A program made the position numbers and the translations under genes. This document shows, in pieces, positions 34,350-43,035 of a stretch of 64,000 bases of DNA (position 1 is the stretch's first letter; each line of letters starts with the position of its first letter). Under the pieces are notes generated by a model. That model saw only the letters and a program-made list of their open reading frames with translations, did not search any database and was not told where the DNA came from. Origin of the DNA: Serinicoccus sediminis (lineage in GTDB: Bacteria; Actinomycetota; Actinomycetes; Actinomycetales; Dermatophilaceae); contig NZ_SDVA01000011.1 of the NCBI RefSeq assembly GCF_004153545.1, forward strand, positions 1 to 64,000. Reading direction: 5' to 3'.

Positions 34350-35612
34350 TCAGCGGTGCGCCTGCAACGCCTGGACGAGCACCGGCGCGACGAGCTGACG
34401 CTGCCAGGGGCGGGCGCCGAGCTCGGCGAGGCGCTGGTCCACCGCCTCGGTCGTGGGGTCCTCGGGAGGCGTCCACAGCACCCGCCGGACGACGTCGGGG
34501 GTCATGAGGTTCTCGACCGGGATCTCCAGCCGCTCGGACAGCTCGGCGAGCGCGGCGCGCACCTCGGTGAGGCGGTCGGCCGCGGCCGGGTCCCGGTCGG
34601 CCCAGGCGCGCGGCGGCGGCGGCGCGTCCCCGCGACGGGCGGGCTCGGGCAGGTCCTCCTCGGCGAGCTCGGCGGCGGTGCGGATGGCGGTCAGCCAGGC
34701 GCGCTGGTGGCGCAGCAGCCCCTGCTCGGCCCGGCGCTGCCGGGTGCGCGAGCTCTCCTTGCGGTCCGAGGCCAACCCCGAGGCCTGGCCCGGCATGCGC
34801 TGCGCGAGGTCCAGCAGGGTGCCGTCGGGCAGCACCCGGCCCGGCGGGACGTCCCGTTCCCGGGCGATAGCGTCGCGGGTCAGCCACAGCTCCCGGAGCG
34901 CCGCCAGCGAGCGTCGCCGCCGCAGCCGGTGGATCCCCGTGGTCCGCCGCCACGCGTCCGGCTCGTCGGTCCCGGGGGGCCCGGTGAAGTCGCACAGCGC
35001 GGCGAACTCCTGCTCGGCCCACTCCAGCTTGCCCTGCTCGCGCAGGTCCCGCTCCATCCGTGCCTGCAGGGTGATCAGCAGCTCGACGTCGAGCGCGGCA
35101 TACCGCAGCCACGGCTCGGGCAGCGGACGGGTCGACCAGTCGACGGCCGAGTGCTCCTTGGCCAGCGTCACGCCGAGGTAGTACTCCAGCACCGCGGACA
35201 GCCCCACCCGCGGCAGCCCGGCCAGCCGGGCCCCCAGCTCGGTGTCGAACAGCGAGCGCGGGCGCAGGCCCAGCTCGGCCAGGCACGGGATGTCCTGGGT
35301 GGCCGCGTGCAGGACCCACCGCGCCGGGGCCAGCGCCTCGTCCAGCCCGCGCAGGTCCTCGAAGGGCACCGGGTCGATGAGCCAGGTGCCCGCCCCCTCC
35401 CGCCGCAGCTGGACGAGATAGGCCTTCTGGCCGTAGCGATAGCCGGAGGCGCGCTCGGCGTCCACGGCCACCGGGCCCTCCCCGCCGGCCAGCGCGGCCA
35501 GGGCGGCGTCGAGCGCCGCGGGGGTGTCCACGACGTGCGGCACGCCCTCGGGCGGTGCCTCCAGGCGCTCGAAGTCCGAGCCGGGGTCTTCCTCGGGGAG
35601 GTCGGGCGTCAT
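34350..35612 (-). CDS. ribonuclease D-like 3'-5' exonuclease with HRDC domain
   Basis: 420 residues from the ATG at 35610-35612. The DEDDy exonuclease domain has VAVDAERASGYRYGQKAYLVQL near 46-67 (DxE), LHAATQDIPCL near 100, and a Tyr/Asp helix WLRYAALDVELL near 167-178. The HRDC-like part follows (WLTRDAIARERDVPPGRVLPDGTLLDLAQRMP). It likely trims stable RNA. One base separates it from the DUF3000 stop, so the two are coupled. The longer frame upstream is the shadow of the DUF3000 gene. Confidence 0.9.
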   Translation of the reverse strand: MTPDLPEEDPGSDFERLEAPPEGVPHVVDTPAALDAALAALAGGEGPVAVDAERASGYRYGQKAYLVQLRREGAGTWLIDPVPFEDLRGLDEALAPARWVLHAATQDIPCLAELGLRPRSLFDTELGARLAGLPRVGLSAVLEYYLGVTLAKEHSAVDWSTRPLPEPWLRYAALDVELLITLQARMERDLREQGKLEWAEQEFAALCDFTGPPGTDEPDAWRRTTGIHRLRRRRSLAALRELWLTRDAIARERDVPPGRVLPDGTLLDLAQRMPGQASGLASDRKESSRTRQRRAEQGLLRHQRAWLTAIRTAAELAEEDLPEPARRGDAPPPPRAWADRDPAAADRLTEVRAALAELSERLEIPVENLMTPDVVRRVLWTPPEDPTTEAVDQRLAELGARPWQRQLVAPVLVQALQAHR

Positions 35613-35613
35613 G

Positions 35614-36255
35614 TCAGCGGCGGACCCCGGACAGCGCGACCACGCCCTCGGGGAGCGGCGGCAGGCCCGCCAGCGTGCACAGCAGGTCGCCCCACGCCCC
35701 CAGGTGGGCGGCCATCTCGCGGGACTCGTCGCCGTCGGTGAGCACCGGCGTCCACGAGGCCCGGATCTCCAGCTCCACCGAGGGCTCGCGGTCGGCGAGC
35801 GCACCGAAGCTCTCCGACGTCACGCAGGTCACCGTGCCGGCCGCCGCGGTCCACCCCAGCCCGGCCTCCTCCAGCGCGTCGGTGAGCCAGGACCAGCCCG
35901 CCTGGCCGGCGAGCGGGTCGTGCCCCACCTCGGGCTCCATCTGCGCCTTGGCGTAGGTCACCGCGCGCCACGTGCCCTCCCAGGGCTCGGGACCCTCCGG
36001 GTCGTGCAGCACGACGAAACGGCCCGTGGCGATGGGGTCCTCGTCCTCCAGCCGGGACGGGACGACCTCGCCGGAGAGCGCCACAGCGTGCGGCGCCAGG
36101 CGGGTGGGGGCGGGCACCTCCTCCAGCACCATCTCCGGACGCAGCTGGGCGCTCCTGATACCGTCGAGGGCACGTTGGAAGACGCCGACGTCGGGCGTGG
36201 CGGGGTCCGCCGAGGCTCGACGCCGGGGCCGCTGGTCGGAGATCCGGCTTACCAC
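35614..36255 (-). CDS. DUF3000 family protein
   Basis: 213 residues from a GTG near 36253-36255 with a GGGGG run upstream. It has the actinobacterial DUF3000 pattern: FQRALDGIRSAQLRPEMVLEEVPAP near 24-48, SRLEDEDPIATGRFVVLHDPEG near 66-87, MEPEVGHDPLAGQAGWSWLTDAL near 105, and TVTCVTSESFG near 142. Function unknown; it usually neighbours RNase D and haem genes as here. The frame is open to 36351, without support for those extra residues. Confidence 0.85.
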   Translation of the reverse strand: MVSRISDQRPRRRASADPATPDVGVFQRALDGIRSAQLRPEMVLEEVPAPTRLAPHAVALSGEVVPSRLEDEDPIATGRFVVLHDPEGPEPWEGTWRAVTYAKAQMEPEVGHDPLAGQAGWSWLTDALEEAGLGWTAAAGTVTCVTSESFGALADREPSVELEIRASWTPVLTDGDESREMAAHLGAWGDLLCTLAGLPPLPEGVVALSGVRR

Positions 36256-36342
36256 GCCCCCAGCGTAGGCCGCGGACGCGGTCCTCGTCCGGAGCGCAAC
36301 GCCGAGCGATCGGCGGCACACCCACACGGCATCCACCCAGGC

Positions 36343-36362
36343 ATATCTCATATATGTGATCT
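36343..36362 (+). promoter_or_regulatory. palindromic operator before the XRE-MurA gene
   Basis: A 20-bp imperfect palindrome, very AT-rich for this genome, with 8 of 10 arm positions paired (core CATATATG). It ends 11 bases before the ATG at 36374 and abuts the ribosome binding site AAGG. The downstream gene carries an N-terminal XRE domain, so autoregulation is likely. The TATATG part may also serve as the -10. Confidence 0.6.
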
Positions 36363-36373
36363 AAGGTGATCGA

Positions 36374-37903
36374 ATGACCGAGAGCTACCTCTCCCGCATC
36401 GGCGGGCTCATCCGCGACGCCCGCCGCCACAAGCACCTCACCCAGGCCGAGCTGGCCGAGCTCCTCAGCACCAGCCAGAGCGCCGTGGCCCGCATCGAGC
36501 AGGGCAAGCAGAACCTCTCCCTGGAGATGATCGCCCGCATCGGCGAGAAGCTGGACTCCGAGATCGTCCAGGTGTCCTCCGGCATCCCGCAGAACCTGCG
36601 GATCGAGGGCGGCGTCAAGCTGTCCGGGGAGATCGACGTCCGTACCTCCAAGAACGCCGCCGTCGCCCTGCTGTGCGCCTCGCTGCTCAACAAGGGGCGC
36701 ACCACGCTGCGCAACCTGGCCCGTATCGAGGAGGTCAACCGGATCACCGAGGTGCTCACCAGCATCGGCTTCAAGATCCGCTGGCTGCCGGACTCCTCCG
36801 ACCTGGAGATCGTGCCGCCGGAGCGCATCGACCTGGACTCGATGGACGAGGCCGCGGCCCGCCGCACCCGGACCATCATCATGTTCCTCGGTCCGCTCAT
36901 GCACGAGTTCGACACCTTCGAGCTCCCGTATGCCGGGGGCTGCGACCTCGGCACCCGCACCGTCGAGCCGCACATGATCGCGCTGCGCCACTTCGGTCTG
37001 GACGTCACCGCGACGACCGGCAGCTACCACGCCACCGTCGACCGGGCGGCCTCACCGGAGCGGCCGATCGTGCTGACCGAGCGCGGCGACACGGTCACCG
37101 AGAACGTCCTGCTCGCCGCCGCCCGGCACACCGGCACCACGGTCATCCGCAACGCCAGCTCCAACTACATGGTCCAGGACCTGTGCGTCTTCCTGCAGCA
37201 GCTGGGCGTGCAGATCGAGGGCCTGGGCACCACCACCCTGACGGTGACCGGGGTCGGCGAGATCGACACGGACATCGAGTACGCCCCCTCCGAGGACCCC
37301 ATCGAGGCGATGAGCCTGCTGGCCGCCGCGGTCGTCACCGGCAGCGCCATCACCATCCGGCGGGTGCCCATCGAGTTCATGGAGATCGAGCTGGCCGTCC
37401 TGGGCACGATGGGCTTCGAGTGCGACCTGTCGCAGGAGTACGCCAGCGCGAACGGGCATACCCGGCTGGTCGACCTCACCACCGTGCCCGGGCCGCTGCG
37501 GGCACCGCTGGACAAGATCCACCCGCTGCCCTTCCCCGGCCTCAACATCGACAACCTGCCGTTCTTCGCGATCATCGCGGCCTGCGCGCAGGGGTCGACG
37601 CTCATCCACGACTGGGTCTACGAGAACCGCGCCATCTACCTCACCGAGCTCACGACGCTCGGCGCCAAGGTGCACCTCATGGACCCGCACCGGGTGATGA
37701 TCGAGGGGCCCACCAAGTGGCGGGCCGGCGAGATCATGTGCCCGCCGGCGCTGCGGCCCGGCGTGGTCATCCTGCTGGCGATGCTGGCCGCACCCGGCAC
37801 CTCGGTGCTGCGCAACGTCTACGTCATCAACCGCGGCTACGAGGACCTCGCCACCCGGCTCAACGCCCTCGGCGCGCAGATCCAGACCTTCCGCGACATC
37901 TGA
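36374..37903 (+). CDS. XRE-type DNA-binding domain fused to MurA-like enolpyruvyl transferase
   Basis: 509 residues. Residues 1-70 are an XRE/Cro-type HTH (LIRDARRHKHLTQAELAELLSTSQSAVARIEQG). Residues ~75-509 are a complete UDP-GlcNAc 1-carboxyvinyltransferase fold: LSGEIDVRTSKNAAVALLCASLL with the catalytic KN pair near 94, the active-site loop YAGGCDLGTRTVEPH near 194 with the Cys, and GHTRLVD and NRGYEDLATRLNALGA at the end. All catalytic residues look intact. Ordinary MurA is about 420 residues without HTH. It could couple peptidoglycan precursor sensing to transcription or be a second MurA. It is 1 base from the next gene. Confidence 0.9.
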   Translation: MTESYLSRIGGLIRDARRHKHLTQAELAELLSTSQSAVARIEQGKQNLSLEMIARIGEKLDSEIVQVSSGIPQNLRIEGGVKLSGEIDVRTSKNAAVALLCASLLNKGRTTLRNLARIEEVNRITEVLTSIGFKIRWLPDSSDLEIVPPERIDLDSMDEAAARRTRTIIMFLGPLMHEFDTFELPYAGGCDLGTRTVEPHMIALRHFGLDVTATTGSYHATVDRAASPERPIVLTERGDTVTENVLLAAARHTGTTVIRNASSNYMVQDLCVFLQQLGVQIEGLGTTTLTVTGVGEIDTDIEYAPSEDPIEAMSLLAAAVVTGSAITIRRVPIEFMEIELAVLGTMGFECDLSQEYASANGHTRLVDLTTVPGPLRAPLDKIHPLPFPGLNIDNLPFFAIIAACAQGSTLIHDWVYENRAIYLTELTTLGAKVHLMDPHRVMIEGPTKWRAGEIMCPPALRPGVVILLAMLAAPGTSVLRNVYVINRGYEDLATRLNALGAQIQTFRDI

Positions 37904-37904
37904 G

Positions 37905-38699
37905 GTGGAGGTCGTCCGCGACGAGCGCGGCGGGGCGACCGTCGTGCGGGACGGGCACCCGCAGTCCTACGTCGACACCGGCGACCCCCTCCTGCTCGTC
38001 TTCGAGTACGTCCAGCACCTCGCGCTCGTGCTGGAGTCGCTGCGTCCCGACCCGGCCCCGCTGGCCGTGACGCACGTCGGCGGCGCCGGTATGACGTTGG
38101 CCCGCTGGGTGCACCGCACCCACCCCGGGTCGCCGCAGATCGTGCTGGAGCCGGACACGGCGCTCACCGAGCTGGTCCGCCGCGAGCTGCCGCTGCCCCG
38201 GGGCCACCGCATCCGGGTCCGGCCGCAGACCGGCGAGGAGGGCGTGCCGCTCCTGCGCGACGGCTCGGCCGACGTGGTCGTCGTCGACGCCTACGACGAG
38301 GGGCGGGTGCCCGCCGCCCTGGCCGGTCGGGCCTTCGCCCGGGAGCTGGCCCGGGTGCTGGCCCCGGACGGGCTGCTGCTCGTCAACGCGGCCGACCTGC
38401 CGGGCCTGCGCTGGGTGGCCCGGCTCGGGGCGACGCTGCGCACCGCCCTGCCGCACGTCGGCCAGCTGGTGCTGCGGGAGGTCGCCTCCGGCAAGCGCTA
38501 CGGCAACGTCGTGCTCGTCGCGTCGCGGCGGCCGCTGGACGACGTCACCCTCACGCGGGCCGCCGCCCGGGCGGACTTCCCCACGTGGTGGCGGCCCAGC
38601 GCCGAGGTGGCGGTGGCCGAGCGCGCCGTCCAGCCGTTCGGCGAGGTGGGCGAGCCCTCTCCCCCGCCGCCGGACTCCGGGCCCCTGCGGCTGCGCTGA
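37905..38699 (+). CDS. spermidine synthase-like methyltransferase-fold protein
   Basis: 264 residues from the GTG at 37905, directly after the XRE-MurA stop. It has the fold of polyamine synthases: TVVRDGHPQSYVDTGDPLLLVFEYVQHLALVLE near 11-44, AVTHVGGAGMTLARWV near 54-69, IVLEPDTALTELVRRELPL near 79, and DGSADVVVVDAYDEG near 118. The aminopropyl-transfer site cannot be confirmed; many actinobacterial members are of unknown substrate. Co-transcription with the XRE-MurA gene is likely. Confidence 0.82.
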   Translation: MEVVRDERGGATVVRDGHPQSYVDTGDPLLLVFEYVQHLALVLESLRPDPAPLAVTHVGGAGMTLARWVHRTHPGSPQIVLEPDTALTELVRRELPLPRGHRIRVRPQTGEEGVPLLRDGSADVVVVDAYDEGRVPAALAGRAFARELARVLAPDGLLLVNAADLPGLRWVARLGATLRTALPHVGQLVLREVASGKRYGNVVLVASRRPLDDVTLTRAAARADFPTWWRPSAEVAVAERAVQPFGEVGEPSPPPPDSGPLRLR

Positions 38700-38783
38700 C
38701 CGTGGGGATTCCCCTCGCAGCCCTCCGCAGGGTGGTGGACGCGGAAACCTCGCCGTCATCGAAGCGGCCCTAGGCTGGGACGT

Positions 38784-39602
38784 ATGCGCACCCGTGATGA
38801 CATCGACGCCTGGCTGACCGACATGGACGGCGTCCTGGTGCACAAGAACCACGCCCTGCCCGGCGCCCGTGCCCTCATCGACCACTGGGAGGCGACGCAC
38901 ACGCCCTACCTCGTGCTCACCAACAACTCGATCTACACCGCGCGGGACCTCTCCGCCCGCCTGCACCACGCCGGCCTCCCGGTGCCCGAGCCGCGCATCT
39001 GGACCAGCGCCCTGGCCACGGCCGACTTCGTCGCCACGCAGAAGCCCGGCGGGTCGGCCTACGTCGTCGGGCAGGCGGGCATCATCACCGCCCTGCACGA
39101 GGTCGGCTTCACCATGACCGAGAAGGACCCGGACTTCGTCGTCATCGGCGAGACCCGGCAGTACTCCTTCGAGGCCATCACCACCGCGGTGCGGCTCGTG
39201 GCCGACGGTGCCCGGTTCATCGTCACCAACCCGGACGCGACCGGGCCCAGCGCCGACGGCATCCTGCCGGCCACGGGCGCCATCAGCGCGCTGGTGACCA
39301 AGGCGACCGGGCGCGAGCCGTACGTCGTCGGCAAGCCCAACCCGATGATGTTCCGCTCGGCGCTGCGCACCATCGGCGCGCACAGCGAGAGCACCGGCAT
39401 GATCGGCGACCGCATGGACACCGACATCATCGCCGGGATGGAGGCCGGGCTGCACACCGTGCTGGTCATGACCGGGATCAGCAGCACCGACACCCTGGCC
39501 TCCTACCCCTTCCGGCCGGACGAGGTGCTGAGCGGGGTGGGCGAGCTGGTGCCGACCGAGCCGGACACCACGGAGTTCGAGGAGCCGCGCAGCGACGTGT
39601 GA
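38784..39602 (+). CDS. HAD-IIA family phosphatase (NagD-like)
   Basis: 272 residues. DMDGVLVHKNHALPGA near 13-28 (nucleophile Asp), LVLTNNSIYTARDLSARL near 43 (Thr/Asn motif II), VGKPNPMMFRSAL near 183 (Lys motif III), and MIGDRMDTDIIAGMEAGLHTVLVMTG near 204 (Asp motif IV). The C2-type cap lies between them. A sugar-phosphate or nucleotide phosphatase; the exact substrate is unknown. ATG at 38784. Confidence 0.92.
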   Translation: MRTRDDIDAWLTDMDGVLVHKNHALPGARALIDHWEATHTPYLVLTNNSIYTARDLSARLHHAGLPVPEPRIWTSALATADFVATQKPGGSAYVVGQAGIITALHEVGFTMTEKDPDFVVIGETRQYSFEAITTAVRLVADGARFIVTNPDATGPSADGILPATGAISALVTKATGREPYVVGKPNPMMFRSALRTIGAHSESTGMIGDRMDTDIIAGMEAGLHTVLVMTGISSTDTLASYPFRPDEVLSGVGELVPTEPDTTEFEEPRSDV

Positions 39603-39636
39603 CCGTGGACGCGCGCCCAGCCGATACCCTCGGAGG

Positions 39637-40422
39637 GTGCGTACGGCATACCTGGACCATCCCGGCCCGATCCCCCTGGCCCACCGCGGGTTCGACCCCG
39701 CCGGCGCGGGTCTGGAGAACTCCATGCCCGCGTTCCAGGCCGCCGTCGACCTCGGCTACCGCTACGTCGAGACCGACGTGCACGCCACCCGCGACGGGGT
39801 GGTCGTCGCCTTCCACGACGAGACGCTGGACCGCGTCACCGACCGCCGCGGCGCCATCCCCGAGCTGTCCTGGCGGGAGGTGTCCCGCGCCCGCATCGCC
39901 GGGCAGGAGCCGGTCCCCCGGCTGGAGGACCTGCTCGGGTCCTTCCCCGACGTGCGGGTCAACATCGACATCAAGACGCCCGGCGCGATCGTGCCGCTCG
40001 TCCGCGCCATCGAGCGGACGCAGGCGCACGCCCGGGTCTGCGTGACGAGCTTCTCCGACCAGCGCCGCGAGGCCGCCGTCATGCGGCTGACCCGGCCGGT
40101 CGCGACCTCGGCGGGGCAGCGCAGCACCACCTCGTTCCGCGCCGCCGCGGCCCTGCCGGCGCTCATCCGCGCTTCCGTCGCGGCCCGGGCGCTGCGCTCG
40201 GTCGACGCGCTGCAGGTGCCGCCGCACCACCACGGTGTGGAGGTCGTGACGCCGACGACCCTCGACGCGGCCCACGAGATCGGCAAGCTCGTCCACGTCT
40301 GGACCATCAACGACGCGGCCGAGATGCACCGGCTGCTCGACCTCGGGGTCGACGGGATCATGACCGACCGCGCCGACCTGCTCAAGGACGTGCTGACCGA
40401 GCGCGGCCAGTGGGCGGCCTGA
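39637..40422 (+). CDS. glycerophosphodiester phosphodiesterase
   Basis: 261 residues from the GTG at 39637. LAHRGFDPAGAGLENSMPAFQAAVDLGYRYVETDVHATRDGVVVAFHDETLDRVTDRRG holds the GDPD metal and catalytic residues (HR, EN, ETDVH, HD). NIDIKTPGA near 109 and VWTINDAAEMHRLLDLGVDGIMTDRADLL at the end complete the barrel. No signal peptide, so cytoplasmic. It converges with cysJ across a GC hairpin. Confidence 0.94.
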   Translation: MRTAYLDHPGPIPLAHRGFDPAGAGLENSMPAFQAAVDLGYRYVETDVHATRDGVVVAFHDETLDRVTDRRGAIPELSWREVSRARIAGQEPVPRLEDLLGSFPDVRVNIDIKTPGAIVPLVRAIERTQAHARVCVTSFSDQRREAAVMRLTRPVATSAGQRSTTSFRAAAALPALIRASVAARALRSVDALQVPPHHHGVEVVTPTTLDAAHEIGKLVHVWTINDAAEMHRLLDLGVDGIMTDRADLLKDVLTERGQWAA

Positions 40423-40436
40423 GCCGCCCCTGATCC

Positions 40437-40472
40437 CCCCGAGGCGCCCCGCGCCCGCGGTCGACCTCGGGG
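40437..40472. terminator. hairpin between the GDPD gene and cysJ
   Basis: 8-bp stem CCCCGAGG (40437-40444) with CCTCGGGG (40465-40472) and a 20-base GC-rich loop, between converging genes. No T-run. Confidence 0.45.
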
Positions 40473-40473
40473 C

Positions 40474-42276
40474 TCAGTAGACGTCGCGCTGGTAGCGGCG
40501 GGCGTCGCGCAGGCCGGCCAGGTAGTCCTCGGCGGCCTCGGCGCCCACGCCCCGGTGCTCGGCGACGACGTCGACGAGCGCGGCGTGCACGTCCTTGGCC
40601 ATCCGGTCGGCGTCGCCGCAGACGTAGAGGTGCGCCCCCCGCTCCAGCCACTCGTAGACCTCGGCGCCGCGCTGCCGCAACCGGTCCTGGACGTAGACCT
40701 TCTCGGCCTGGTCACGGCTGAAGGCGACGTCCATCCGGGTGAGAAGCCCCGTCCTCAGGTAGCCCTGCATCTCGACCTGGTAGAGGAAGTCCTGGGTGAA
40801 GTGCGGGTTGCCGAAGAACAGCCAGTTGTCGCCCTCGGCGCCGGCAGCGTCCCGCTCCTGCAGGAAGGCACGGAAGGGCGCGATGCCGGTGCCCGGGCCG
40901 ACCATGATCGTCGGCACGTCGGGGTCCGCCGGGAGCCGGAAGTGCTCGCCGGCCTCGACGTAGACCTTGACCTGGTCGCCCTCCTCGGAGCGGCGCACGT
41001 GGCCGGAGCACCCGCCCAGGTGGGGCCGGCCGAAGCCGTCCCACTCGACCACGCCGACCGTGAGGTGCACCTCGTCCTCGACCTCTCGCTGGCTGGAGGC
41101 GATGGAGTAGAGCCGGGGCTGCATCTTGCGCAGCGCGTCGACGAGCTGCTGCGCGCCGACCGGCGCGGGGTGCTCGTGCAGCACGTCGTAGATCTGCCGC
41201 TCCGCCAGGAAGGAGCGCATCGCCACCGTGTCCTGCGCCAGCTCCGCGAGCGTCGGCAGACCCGCCGCCTCGGCGTACTTCTGCACGAACCCCGGGTAGG
41301 ACTGGGTGAGCTCGAGGTCCTCGATCAGGGCCTCGCGCAGCGGCCGCGTGGCGTCGCCCAGGGTGACCTCTTCCGCACCGTCCAGGCCCAGGACCTCGAG
41401 GACCTCGTCCACGGCCTCGGGGTCGTTGCGGAAGAAGACGCCCAGGGAGTCACCGGGCTGGTAGGTGAGCCCGGACCCCTCGAGCGAGATCTCGACGTGC
41501 CGGACGTCCTTGGTGCTGTCGCGACCGGTGATCTTCTGCACCTCGCCGATCTCGGCGAGGAACGGGCTGCGGCGCGAGTATGCCGTGGGCGCCGCCGCCG
41601 CGAGGCCGGGCATCTGCACCACGGTCCCACCGGCGGGGGCGACGGCGGTCAGGGCCGGCTCGAAGACGTCGAGGGTGCTCTCCACCCAGCCGGGGACCTC
41701 GTCCTCGTAGTCCACGTCCAGCAGCAGCCGCTCGGAGACGACCTCGGCGCCCAGCGCGCGCAGCCGGTCCTCGACGTCCACGGCCGCCTGGCAGAAGAAC
41801 TCGTAGCTGGAGTCGCCCAGCCCGAGGACGGTGACCTGGGCGCCGGAGAGGTCCGGCGCCTTCTTGGAGGCGAGGAAGGCGTGCAGCTTCTCGGCGCTCT
41901 CCGGCGGGTCGCCCTCGCCGTGGGTGGAGACGACGACGGTGAGGAACTTCTCGTGCTTGAGCTGGGTGGGCTTGTAGTCCGCCATGTCGGTCAGCGCCAC
42001 GGTGAGCCCGCGGGCACGGGCCGCCTCGGCCAGGTCACCCGCCACGTGCCGGGCGTTGCCGGTCTGCGAGCCGTAGAGCACGGTGAGGGTGGCCGGCTCG
42101 GCGGACGCCGCGGCGGCCGGGCCACCTGCCCCGGCGCCCTCCGCGGTGCCGGCGAGGTAACCGCTGAGCCACATCCGCTGCAGCGGCGTCAGCGTCGAGG
42201 CCAGCTCGGCGAACCGCTGGTGCTGGTCCGGCGACAGCGGGCTGGTGGCCTGGTGCAGCTGCGAGGTGGTCGTCAT
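40474..42276 (-). CDS. cysJ: NADPH sulfite reductase flavoprotein subunit
   Basis: 600 residues from the ATG at 42274-42276, the same length as enteric CysJ. The N-terminal [15 protein letters not shown] lead is enteric-like. The flavodoxin domain follows ([52 protein letters not shown]), then the FAD domain ([32 protein letters not shown]) and the NADPH domain ([50 protein letters not shown]), ending in RYQRDVY like E. coli. Overlaps cysH by 4 bases. Confidence 0.95.
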   Translation of the reverse strand: MTTTSQLHQATSPLSPDQHQRFAELASTLTPLQRMWLSGYLAGTAEGAGAGGPAAAASAEPATLTVLYGSQTGNARHVAGDLAEAARARGLTVALTDMADYKPTQLKHEKFLTVVVSTHGEGDPPESAEKLHAFLASKKAPDLSGAQVTVLGLGDSSYEFFCQAAVDVEDRLRALGAEVVSERLLLDVDYEDEVPGWVESTLDVFEPALTAVAPAGGTVVQMPGLAAAAPTAYSRRSPFLAEIGEVQKITGRDSTKDVRHVEISLEGSGLTYQPGDSLGVFFRNDPEAVDEVLEVLGLDGAEEVTLGDATRPLREALIEDLELTQSYPGFVQKYAEAAGLPTLAELAQDTVAMRSFLAERQIYDVLHEHPAPVGAQQLVDALRKMQPRLYSIASSQREVEDEVHLTVGVVEWDGFGRPHLGGCSGHVRRSEEGDQVKVYVEAGEHFRLPADPDVPTIMVGPGTGIAPFRAFLQERDAAGAEGDNWLFFGNPHFTQDFLYQVEMQGYLRTGLLTRMDVAFSRDQAEKVYVQDRLRQRGAEVYEWLERGAHLYVCGDADRMAKDVHAALVDVVAEHRGVGAEAAEDYLAGLRDARRYQRDVY

Positions 42277-43016
42277 GCGCCCTCCTGCTCCACGTGCAGC
42301 CCGCACTCGCGGACGAGGCCGAAGAAGCGCGATCCCTCCGCGTCCAGCTCGTCCGCGGCCCGGCGTGTGGTGTGGGTGTCGCCGATGCTGAGGTAGCCCT
42401 CGTGGAACAGCGGGTGGTAGGGCAGGTCGTGCTCGGTGAGGTAGCGGTGCACGTCGCGGTCGGTCCAGTCGACGACCGGGTGGACCTTGACCCGGCCGTT
42501 CTGCCGCTCCACCGGTTGACGGTCGGCGCGGCCGGTGGACTGCTCGCGGCGCAGCCCGCTGAACCACGTGCCGATCCCGAGCTCGGTCATGGCCCGCTGC
42601 ATCGGCTCGACCTTGTTGATCCGGTTGTACTCGGTGATGCCCTCGACACCCTGCTCCCAGAGGCGCCCGAAGCGCGCCTCCTGCCAGGCCGGGGACATGG
42701 GCGAGCGGTAGACGTGCAGGTTGAGGCCGAGCCGGTCGGTGAGCTCGTCGACGAAGCGGTAGGTCTCCGGGAAGAGGTAGCCGGTGTCGAAGAGCAGGAC
42801 AGGCACGTCCGGCACCACCCGGGTCACCAGGTGCAGCATGACGGCGGACTGGACGCCGAAGCTGGACGTGACGGCATACCCGCCGGGGAGGTGCTGCAGG
42901 GCCCAGTCGATGCGCTGCTGGGCGCTGCACCCCTCCAGGCCGGCGGCCGCCGACCGCAGGTCGTGCGGCGCGAACGGCAGGGTGCTGCAGCCGTCGTGGG
43001 TGGCGAGAGCGCTCAT
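42273..43016 (-). CDS. cysH: phosphoadenylyl-sulfate reductase (PAPS type)
   Basis: 247 residues from the ATG at 43014-43016. [13 protein letters not shown] near 50 (PP-loop), [14 protein letters not shown] near 73, and [16 protein letters not shown] near 155. Then [37 protein letters not shown] and the catalytic tail RECGLH. The paired-Cys CCxxRK cluster motif of iron-sulfur APS reductases is absent, so PAPS should be the substrate. Most actinobacterial CysH proteins are the APS type, so this copy is unusual. It overlaps cysJ (ATGA) and lies 19 bases after cysI. Confidence 0.93.
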   Translation of the reverse strand: MSALATHDGCSTLPFAPHDLRSAAAGLEGCSAQQRIDWALQHLPGGYAVTSSFGVQSAVMLHLVTRVVPDVPVLLFDTGYLFPETYRFVDELTDRLGLNLHVYRSPMSPAWQEARFGRLWEQGVEGITEYNRINKVEPMQRAMTELGIGTWFSGLRREQSTGRADRQPVERQNGRVKVHPVVDWTDRDVHRYLTEHDLPYHPLFHEGYLSIGDTHTTRRAADELDAEGSRFFGLVRECGLHVEQEGA

Positions 43017-43035
43017 GGTGTGTCCTCTCGGCTGG

